This document shows, one piece after another, positions 1-3,936 of a stretch of 9,506 nt of DNA (positions within the stretch are counted from its first letter, which is position 1; each line of letters begins with the position of its first letter). The translations under genes were made by a program, and so were the position numbers. Below the pieces are notes generated by a model, which ran no database searches, was not told the DNA's origin, and saw only the letters and a list, made by a program, of their open reading frames with translations. Source of the DNA: an uncultured Eubacteriales bacterium (GTDB lineage Bacteria; Bacillota; Clostridia; Oscillospirales; UBA644); NCBI GenBank assembly GCA_934486965.1, contig CAKSQP010000058.1, positions 1 to 9,506 of the forward strand, read 5' to 3'.

Positions 1-19
1 CAAATTTTTTCGCTGCGCG

Positions 20-52
20 AAAAAAGGGTGCGGCGAAAATTTCGCCGCACCC
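20..52 (-). terminator. Rho-independent terminator of the transporter/phosphatase operon
   Basis: Read on the minus strand, this is a perfect GC-rich inverted repeat (arms 26-38 and 40-52, GGGTGCGGCGAAA and its complement). It is followed directly by six T residues (complement of 20-25). It lies 22 bp beyond the stop codon of the HAD phosphatase, where an intrinsic terminator for that gene is expected. A weaker dyad pairs the A-tract 20-25 with the T-tract at 5-10 and could help termination from the other direction. The hairpin and T-run are seen directly; termination is inferred. Confidence 0.88.
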
Positions 53-66
53 CGCAGTATACTGCG
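53..66. repeat. Perfect 14-bp palindrome CGCAGTATACTGCG
   Basis: This self-complementary 14-mer sits between the HAD phosphatase stop codon and the terminator hairpin and directly abuts the hairpin. It has no spacer, so as RNA it would form only a short stem with a forced loop. It could be a protein-binding site, an accessory hairpin protecting the 3' end of the mRNA, or chance. Nothing nearby identifies a binding protein. Confidence 0.45.
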
Positions 67-74
67 TTGCCGCC

Positions 75-725
75 CTATTGCAATATCAAGGCTGTGAGTT
101 TTTCCGGTTTGTCGGTGACGACCGTCGCGCCGTGCTCTTCAAGAAATTCGGGAGAGCGGAAGCCCCATGAAACGGAAATGCAGTCCGTTCCCGCGTTCTT
201 TGCCGTCTCGATATCTACGTCCGAATCTCCTATATATACCGTTTTTTCGGGCGGAACTCCGAGTTTTTCCATAACGGAAAGCACTGTGTCGGGCGCGGGC
301 TTTTTTCTTACCGAGTCGGTCGACCCCGCCGCCATGTCAAAAAGACCCTGAAAATATTTTTCGCAGAGAAGAATTACTCCGTAATGCTCTTTATTTGAGA
401 CGACCGCAGTCTTCAGCCCTTTGTCCCTCAGCGCCTTTACGGTTTCCGGAATTCCGACGTACGGACGCGTGTTGTCCGTGCAGTGTATCTTATAATGACC
501 GTTGAACGTTTCGAAAATTTTGTCTTTTGTTTCTTTATCGGTGTTTTCGGGCGCGGCTCTGTCTATCAGTTTTCTTACGCCGTTTCCGACAAACCGCCTT
601 ACTTCGTCGGTCGTTCTTTCGGGAAATCCGTTTTCCCTGAGTGCAAAATTGAGACTGTTTTTCAGGTCTTCGAGGGTGTCGAGGATAGTTCCGTCCATAT
701 CGAAGACCGCAAGTTCGTATTTCAT
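75..725 (-). CDS. HAD-family phosphatase, phosphoglycolate phosphatase-like (Gph/PpaX type)
   Basis: A soluble cytoplasmic phosphohydrolase of the haloacid dehalogenase superfamily, 216 residues, the usual full length for Gph, PpaX and beta-phosphoglucomutase-like members. All four HAD motifs are visible. Motif I is DMDGT with nucleophile Asp9 and acid/base Asp11. Motif II has Ser110-Asn111. Motif III is Lys142 in KKPAP. Motif IV is GDSDVD at 166-171 with the metal-binding aspartates. A helical cap domain lies at about residues 15-80. The start at 725 follows an AAAGGAG site that overlaps the stop of the upstream transporter, 10 bp away, so the two are co-transcribed. The substrate cannot be read from the sequence. 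Phosphoglycolate, pyrophosphate or a sugar phosphate are all possible, so no gene symbol is given. Confidence 0.92.
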   Translation of the reverse strand: MKYELAVFDMDGTILDTLEDLKNSLNFALRENGFPERTTDEVRRFVGNGVRKLIDRAAPENTDKETKDKIFETFNGHYKIHCTDNTRPYVGIPETVKALRDKGLKTAVVSNKEHYGVILLCEKYFQGLFDMAAGSTDSVRKKPAPDTVLSVMEKLGVPPEKTVYIGDSDVDIETAKNAGTDCISVSWGFRSPEFLEEHGATVVTDKPEKLTALILQ

Positions 726-735
726 TTTTTCTCCT

Positions 736-1659
736 TTATATTATAAGCAACAGAAGCGGCAGGGTAATGATACTCAGAACCGAAGCCACAAGCACGATAT
801 TTGCCGAAAGTTCCTGTTCTTTGCCGTGAAGTTCCGCGAGCGTCAGGATAAACGCCGCCGAGGGCGCCGCCGAAAGAACGAAAAGGGTCGTTTTGAAGAT
901 GTCGTCGAAGAACGGCAGGAAACAGACGCATAAAAACGCGAATATCGGGAAAACGACAAGTTTCGACAGCGCCGTTATATAGGCGAAAGGCTGTGAAAAG
1001 ACCTTTTTCAGGCTCACCGACGCAAGTCTCATTCCGAGAACGAGCATACATATCGCGGTCGTTACGTTTCCGAGAAGGGAGACCGCCCCCGCAATAGGCG
1101 TCGGCAGAGTTATCCCGAAAAAGTATATCGGGAGCGCAATGACGAGAGCGGCGGTCGTCGGGTTTAGGAAAACAGTCTTTAACGAGATGAATTTTTTATC
1201 CTGCGTTATCATAAAAACGCCGACGGTAAAGACTATGAGGTTCATTGCGACGACGTACGCTATACAGTAGCAGACCGCAAGCGGATTTCCAGGAAACAGG
1301 GCTTTGACGAGAGGCAGTCCGAAAAATCCGACGTTTCCGAGTACCGAACCTATCGAGAAAATGCGGTATTTCGGGTCTTCGTATTTTTTGCGGAGAACCG
1401 CGTAGAGGATAATAAAGAAAAGCAGCATGACGGCGATCGCCGTGAAAAAGAATTTTACGATTTCAATAAAACTCCCGCGGGAATATTCCATTTCGGAAAA
1501 CGCGTTTATTATCATGCACGGACTGCATATATAAAGCAAAAACGCCGAAAGCGATTTCGCGTGCGAGGGGTCCGCCTTTTTTGATTTGACAAGGATAAAC
1601 CCGCACGCCATATACATGAGCATCGTGAGTACGTTTATAAAAACAGTATAAGCAGCCAT
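736..1659 (-). CDS. AEC-family (auxin efflux carrier-like) membrane transporter
   Basis: A 307-residue integral membrane protein with about ten hydrophobic segments in two halves, the usual size and layout for bacterial AEC permeases. These include malate and other organic-anion carriers. Family-typical stretches are visible: GNVGFFGLPL near residue 108, NPTTAALVIALPIYF near 166, and the CMLVLGMRLA segment near 203. The N-terminal segment (about 5-24) is an uncleaved membrane anchor. I chose the ATG at 1659 because GGAGG precedes it at 6-bp spacing. A longer in-frame reading from 1710 would run through the promoter. The gene precedes the HAD phosphatase in the same operon and lies 67 bp after sigK. 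The substrate is unknown. Confidence 0.9.
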   Translation of the reverse strand: MAAYTVFINVLTMLMYMACGFILVKSKKADPSHAKSLSAFLLYICSPCMIINAFSEMEYSRGSFIEIVKFFFTAIAVMLLFFIILYAVLRKKYEDPKYRIFSIGSVLGNVGFFGLPLVKALFPGNPLAVCYCIAYVVAMNLIVFTVGVFMITQDKKFISLKTVFLNPTTAALVIALPIYFFGITLPTPIAGAVSLLGNVTTAICMLVLGMRLASVSLKKVFSQPFAYITALSKLVVFPIFAFLCVCFLPFFDDIFKTTLFVLSAAPSAAFILTLAELHGKEQELSANIVLVASVLSIITLPLLLLII

Positions 1660-1681
1660 TGAGATCCTCCGTTCTTCGGAA

Positions 1682-1710
1682 ATTATAGCATTTTTCCCGA
1701 ACGGTGTCAA
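1682..1710 (-). promoter_or_regulatory. Near-consensus sigma-A promoter for the AEC transporter operon
   Basis: On the minus strand, TTGACA (complement of 1705-1710) and TATAAT (complement of 1682-1687) are both perfect hexamers separated by exactly 17 bp. TGC directly before TATAAT adds an extended -10. Transcription would start near 1675, leaving a leader of only about 15 nt that begins close to the SD. The site lies in the 67-bp gap after sigK, so this pair need not depend on sigK transcription. No convincing terminator separates sigK from it. Confidence 0.88.
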
Positions 1711-1726
1711 TCAAAAAGCCCTTATT

Positions 1727-2401
1727 TCACATATATTTGCTTAATTTTTCGCGAAGAACGGAAAGTGCCTTTTTTTCTATTCTTGAAACATAAGAGCGCG
1801 AGATGCCGAGCCTTGCTGCGGTCTCTTTCTGCGTAAGCGGCGGGGCTTTCAGCCCGTAACGCAGAACGATGACGGTCTTTTCCCTTTCGTCAAGGTCCGA
1901 GTCTATCGCTTTAAGCATCGCTTCCGTGCTGATTTTCCCCGCTATCGTTTCGACTATGCGGTCGTCTTCGGAGATTATATCCGAAATGAGCAGGGCGTTG
2001 CCGTCTTTGTCTTCGTCGATATGCTCGTTTATCGAAATGTCTCCAGCCGTCTTCTTTTTCGAGCGGAAATACATCAGTATCTCGTTTTCGATACACCTTG
2101 CCGCATAAGTCGAAAGTTTCGTCTTTTTCGTGCAGTCGAAACTGTCGACCGCCTTGATAAGCCCTATCGTCCCGATAGATATGAGGTCGTCCTGTTCGTC
2201 GCTTGCGGCGTAGTATTTTTTGACGATATGCGCGACGAGCCTCAGATTTCTTTCTATGAGGATATTCCGCGCGTTTCGGTCCCCTTCGCTTTTCAGTTCT
2301 GTATATTTCCGCTCTTCGGCGGCGGAAAGCGGCTTCGGAAAAGACCCCTGCCCCGAAATATGAAGGACCATAAAGAAAATTTTCATCAATAATTCTATCA
2401 T
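1727..2401 (-). CDS. sigK: RNA polymerase sporulation sigma factor sigma-K, with pro-sequence
   Basis: The mother-cell sigma factor that directs late sporulation genes (spore coat, cortex, mother-cell lysis). It has 224 residues. Region 2 carries NLRLVAHIVKKYY, DLISIGTIGLIKAVDSFD and LSTYAARCIENEILMYFRSKKK (about 52-117). The C-terminal region 4 helix-turn-helix is QKETAARLGISRSYVSRIEKKAL (191-213). These stretches strongly resemble Bacillus sigma-K and separate it from the related sigma-E. Residues 1-20 are hydrophobic and precede the family-typical FPKPLS. They fit the inhibitory pro-sequence removed by SpoIVFB, although the protease gene is not in the window. The frame is continuous, with no skin-like element splitting the gene. 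The start at 2401 has an AGAGGTG SD at 5-bp spacing. No strong sigma-A promoter is visible upstream, as expected for a gene read by a sporulation sigma factor. Confidence 0.95.
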   Translation of the reverse strand: MIELLMKIFFMVLHISGQGSFPKPLSAAEERKYTELKSEGDRNARNILIERNLRLVAHIVKKYYAASDEQDDLISIGTIGLIKAVDSFDCTKKTKLSTYAARCIENEILMYFRSKKKTAGDISINEHIDEDKDGNALLISDIISEDDRIVETIAGKISTEAMLKAIDSDLDEREKTVIVLRYGLKAPPLTQKETAARLGISRSYVSRIEKKALSVLREKLSKYM

Positions 2402-2508
2402 AAAAACACCTCTTAAAATTTTATTTGGTTTTTCTCCTTTTTATGACAATAAATTCAAAAAAATTGGGGTAAAATTACTTATATAATGAAAAGAAATGCG
2501 AAAAAAAG
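2402..2508. promoter_or_regulatory. Divergent spacer between sigK and the small plus-strand gene
   Basis: This AT-rich 107-bp spacer must serve both flanking genes. On the plus strand TATAAT lies at 2482-2487, but no good -35 sits 16-18 bp upstream. On the minus strand the sigK side carries TTGTCATAAAAA near 2438-2449. It has a loose CATA-type -10 that could suit a sporulation sigma factor, but no clear -35. A second SD-like AAAGGAG (minus strand, 2434-2440) has no start codon after it. Promoter assignments here are weak. Confidence 0.35.
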
Positions 2509-2709
2509 ATGATCAAAGGCGTAAACAAAAATGTTGTCGTGATAAAAGATGTTAAAAACGAGATTTTCGAAGAGGCTATTTTTATCCTGCGCCCTCAGAA
2601 AAAGAAACCGAAAAAATCGGTCCTCTTAAAAGAAGTGCGGAAAATAATCGAAACCGAAACCGATATCTGCCTTGCGGAGGAAAGGCGCGGAAAAATGAAA
2701 AAAAGGTAA
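2509..2709 (+). CDS. Small conserved-looking basic protein of unknown function
   Basis: A 66-residue protein, lysine-rich, with no signal peptide, membrane segment or cysteine pair. The N-terminal pattern MIKGVNKNVVVIKDVKNEIFEEAIFILRP reminds me of short unnamed proteins in Clostridia that open with MIKGVN and a beta-strand-like segment ending in an RP motif; this is recalled, not checked. The middle is a lysine-rich linker (KKKPKKS, 31-37), then a charged helix (39-60) and a basic tail. The frame is well used and differs in character from the spurious frames around it. No SD precedes the ATG. The start instead overlaps, as ATGA, the stop of an eight-codon frame (2486-2512) beginning inside the possible -10. 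The basic composition would suit nucleic acid binding, but that is only inference. Confidence 0.68.
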   Translation: MIKGVNKNVVVIKDVKNEIFEEAIFILRPQKKKPKKSVLLKEVRKIIETETDICLAEERRGKMKKR

Positions 2710-2800
2710 TGGTCATTTTGCACAAAAGCGTTTTTTTCAAAAACCGTAAATCCGTTTTTTTATGTCAAAATCCGCGTCCGTCGGAAATTTATGCAAAATC

Positions 2801-2836
2801 TGTGGAAAAGTCTGTTGAAAAAGTGTAAAAGTCTTG
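2801..2836 (+). repeat. Direct repeat copy 1 (36 bp, DnaA-box triplet)
   Basis: This unit begins TGTGGAAAA and then places TGTTGAAAA 12 bp on and a third GTAAAA-type element 9 bp further. It ends in TCTTG. It aligns without gaps to 3026-3061 at 29 of 36 positions, counted by hand. The two copies are in the same orientation, 225 bp apart start to start. Confidence 0.65.
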
Positions 2837-2857
2837 ATTTTTCCGCTTTTTTCCGAT

Positions 2858-2874
2858 TCAAGCAATCTGCTTGA
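2858..2874. repeat. 7-bp inverted repeat TCAAGCA-3-TGCTTGA
   Basis: The arms are 2858-2864 and 2868-2874 with a 3-bp loop. The right arm shares CTTGA (2870-2874) with the left arm of the larger palindrome at 2870-2899, so as RNA or cruciform only one of the two structures could form at a time. Confidence 0.5.
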
Positions 2875-2899
2875 CAAAATTTATATACATTTTGTCAAG
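2870..2899. repeat. Perfect 11-8-11 palindrome (operator-like or recombination-core-like)
   Basis: CTTGACAAAAT at 2870-2880 is the exact reverse complement of ATTTTGTCAAG at 2889-2899, around the asymmetric 8-bp centre TTATATAC. No T-run follows on either side, so it is not a normal terminator. The size and symmetry suit a dimeric regulator site. They also match the arm and spacer layout of tyrosine-recombinase core sites. No regulator or recombinase gene in the window explains it. Confidence 0.7.
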
Positions 2900-3025
2900 A
2901 ATATCCCTTTACAGCAAAAATGCGGCAACCGAGCCGTTTTTTCGAAAAGCGAAATGAAAAATCCGAACGTTTTCTGCATAAATTTTTCAACTTTTCCACC
3001 GCTTTTCAAAAAAGATGTTCAAACC

Positions 3026-3061
3026 TGTGGAAAACTGTGTTGAAAATGCTGAAAACTCTTG
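3026..3061 (+). repeat. Direct repeat copy 2 (36 bp, DnaA-box triplet)
   Basis: The second copy of the unit at 2801-2836 keeps the same internal layout: TGTGGAAAA, then TGTTGAAAA 12 bp on, then TGCTGAAAA 9 bp further, then TCTTG. The central 9-mers are conserved better than the bases between them, as expected if the 9-mers are the functional part. A partial inverted copy (GGTGGAAAAGTTGAAAA on the minus strand) lies at 2984-3000. Confidence 0.65.
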
Positions 3062-3213
3062 TCTTCAACGGCATTTGCGGCTTTTTTCGACAAATTACGT
3101 CAAAAAAAGTTCAAAATTAAAGAAAGCCGAAAAACGGGCATTTTAAGCGGTTTTGAATTTTTTTGTGAAAAATCACGATACTTTTCCTCTTGACACGGAA
3201 AAACAGGCGCGAC

Positions 3214-3242
3214 TTGATAAATTTTTCCGTCTGTGTTATAAT
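3214..3242 (+). promoter_or_regulatory. Sigma-A promoter for the 140-residue protein gene
   Basis: TTGATA (3214-3219) and TATAAT (3237-3242) are separated by 17 bp, with TGT directly before TATAAT giving an extended -10. The predicted transcript starts near 3249, so the leader is about 12 nt and consists almost only of the SD GGGAGG. A perfect TTGACA at 3190-3195 has no -10 at proper distance and is probably not used. Confidence 0.8.
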
Positions 3243-3260
3243 TCTTTCGGGAGGAATAAT

Positions 3261-3683
3261 ATGAAAAACGATCCGATAAGAAGTTATGCGACCGCCGCAT
3301 TGCGGCGTTATGCCGAGTACGGCAGACGGGACGAAAAGACCCTTGAAAAACTGATATATGAAAGATTTCTTCCGAAAGGGAAAGAAACAGCCGAAAAAAA
3401 GACGGAGGAATACCGACCTTTTCTTGAGGATATCCGCGCCGCGAGGGAGACCGTGGAGCATTTTTCGGCTGAGCCCGAAATTCTCAGGAATATAGAAGAG
3501 ATATATTTCTTTATGCCGTCGTCTCCTCTCAAAAAGAACGAAGTGACGAACAGGATACGTTTTGCGTCTCTGTCGGAGGGTGTTTCCGAAAGAGCGGTCT
3601 TTGCGAGACTTAAAAAGGTACGCCTGTATTTTGCCGTGCGCCGCGGACTTTTTGTCGGCGATATCCCCGATTTTATGAAATAA
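3261..3683 (+). CDS. Protein of unknown function with a possible C-terminal helix-turn-helix
   Basis: A 140-residue soluble, charged protein that I cannot assign to a named family. The N-terminus (DPIRSYATAALRRYAEYG, 4-21) is a helix of a type I recall from small Clostridia and phage-related regulators. The middle (about 25-80) is charged and helical. The C-terminal part (about 88-130, including SERAVFARLKKVRLYF, 109-124) looks like the recognition half of a helix-turn-helix, as in ArpU/RinA-like or sigma region 4-like proteins. This is inference from pattern only. The ATG at 3261 has GGGAGG at 6-bp spacing. The in-frame extension from 3153 would run through the promoter and is rejected. The gene has its own promoter and terminator, so it is a single-gene unit beside the repeat region. 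A DNA-binding role on those repeats is possible but untested. Confidence 0.75.
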   Translation: MKNDPIRSYATAALRRYAEYGRRDEKTLEKLIYERFLPKGKETAEKKTEEYRPFLEDIRAARETVEHFSAEPEILRNIEEIYFFMPSSPLKKNEVTNRIRFASLSEGVSERAVFARLKKVRLYFAVRRGLFVGDIPDFMK

Positions 3684-3686
3684 TTT

Positions 3687-3729
3687 CCGCCCGCGGCTGT
3701 TTTCACGGCTGTTTTACGGGCGGTTTTTT
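3687..3729 (+). terminator. Rho-independent terminator after the 140-residue protein gene
   Basis: A 7-bp GC stem pairs CCGCCCG (3687-3693) with CGGGCGG (3717-3723) and is followed by six T residues. The 23-nt loop contains CGGCTGTTTT twice. It begins 3 bp after the stop codon and ends the single-gene unit before the metK promoter region. Confidence 0.85.
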
Positions 3730-3794
3730 CTTGGCGGAAACGGTGTCGGAGGACCGCTGCCGTATGCGGGGTTTTGGCGAAAGTCGGGACTGAA

Positions 3795-3814
3795 ATCGGT
3801 CGGTCGGAACCGAT
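3795..3814. repeat. Short dyad upstream of metK (ATCGGT-8-ACCGAT)
   Basis: The arms are 3795-3800 and 3809-3814 with an 8-bp loop, in the gap between the previous terminator and the metK promoter. It lies upstream of the predicted transcript start, so it is unlikely to be a leader RNA element. The rest of 3730-3850 shows nothing I recognise, and in particular no S-box (SAM-I) riboswitch core. Confidence 0.3.
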
Positions 3815-3850
3815 AGAATACGGATTCTGCTCCGCTTATGTGATATAACT

Positions 3851-3870
3851 GCAAAATTTCTTTATTTTGC
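3851..3870. repeat. Inverted repeat abutting the metK -35 element
   Basis: GCAAAAT (3851-3857) and ATTTTGC (3864-3870) form a perfect 7-bp dyad around TTCTTT, ending exactly where the -35 hexamer begins. The position fits an operator for an activator or repressor of the metK operon. As RNA it would be a weak hairpin followed by a T-rich tract, so a minor terminator for read-through from the left is an alternative. Confidence 0.45.
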
Positions 3871-3899
3871 TTTACTTTTAAGAAATAATATGTTATACT
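3871..3899 (+). promoter_or_regulatory. Predicted sigma-A promoter of the metK operon
   Basis: TTTACT (3871-3876, four of six consensus bases) and TATACT (3894-3899, five of six) are separated by 17 bp, with TGT directly before the -10 giving an extended -10. Transcription would begin near 3906, giving a leader of about 31 nt. That is too short for a known SAM riboswitch. Confidence 0.72.
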
Positions 3900-3936
3900 T
3901 TATATGTATATGTACGACTGACATGGAGGGAAAAAT

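Larger units (their letters stand above)
2716..3055. other. Cluster of DnaA-box-like 9-mers
   Basis: Three sites match TTWTNCACA exactly: TTTTGCACA at 2716-2724 (plus), and TTTTCCACA on the minus strand at 2801-2809 and 3026-3034. One-mismatch sites are TTTTCCACC at 2992-3000 (plus) and, on the minus strand, TTTTCAACA at 2813-2821 and 3038-3046 and TTTTACACT at 2822-2830. A two-mismatch site, TTTTCAGCA, lies at 3047-3055 (minus). Known biology: DnaA boxes cluster at oriC and at DnaA-regulating sites. The matches are seen directly; DnaA binding is inferred, and AT-rich DNA raises the chance rate. Confidence 0.45.
2710..3260. other. 551-bp AT-rich intergenic region with DnaA-box-like repeats and palindromes
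   Basis: There is no convincing gene here. The open frames present (for example 2834-3043 and 2920-3120, plus strand) lack SD sites and are made of Phe/Lys/Ser-rich low-complexity sequence. What the region holds is a set of 9-mers close to the DnaA box, two related 36-bp direct repeats, a perfect 11-8-11 palindrome, a second overlapping dyad, and an inverted pair of AAATTTATGCA (2785-2795 and, reversed, 2975-2985). The right end carries the promoter of the next gene. I see no structured RNA family, and no clear intrinsic terminator for the small gene that ends at 2709. Confidence 0.6.

Noticed and set aside
1660..1710. N-terminal extension of the AEC transporter from 1710
   Set aside because: The extension covers the -10 and overlaps the -35 of a near-consensus promoter. 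The internal ATG at 1659 has GGAGG at good spacing and starts the membrane segment normally.
2870..2899. The palindrome as an intrinsic terminator for the small gene at 2509
   Set aside because: The stem is AT-rich and no T-run follows on either strand.
2870..2899. The palindrome as a canonical Firmicute dif site
   Set aside because: It has an 8-bp rather than 6-bp centre, and the arms match the usual XerD arm at only about 7 of 11 positions. It also lies between divergent genes, unlike a terminus.
2834..3120. Two plus-strand open frames in the central spacer (2834-3043 and 2920-3120)
   Set aside because: No SD, no plausible domain, low-complexity Phe/Lys/Ser composition, and they overlap each other and the repeats.
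3153..3260. N-terminal extension of the 140-residue protein from an ATG at 3153
   Set aside because: It would translate through a TTGATA-17-TATAAT promoter. The ATG at 3261 has a strong SD, whereas 3153 has none.
2710..3260. A 6S, SRP, tmRNA or RNase P RNA in the central spacer
   Set aside because: The region is too AT-rich and lacks the long paired stems and conserved cores of these RNAs. Repeats and palindromes explain its structure better.
3684..3936. SAM riboswitch upstream of metK
   Set aside because: No S-box core pattern is visible, and the only credible promoter leaves a leader too short to hold one.
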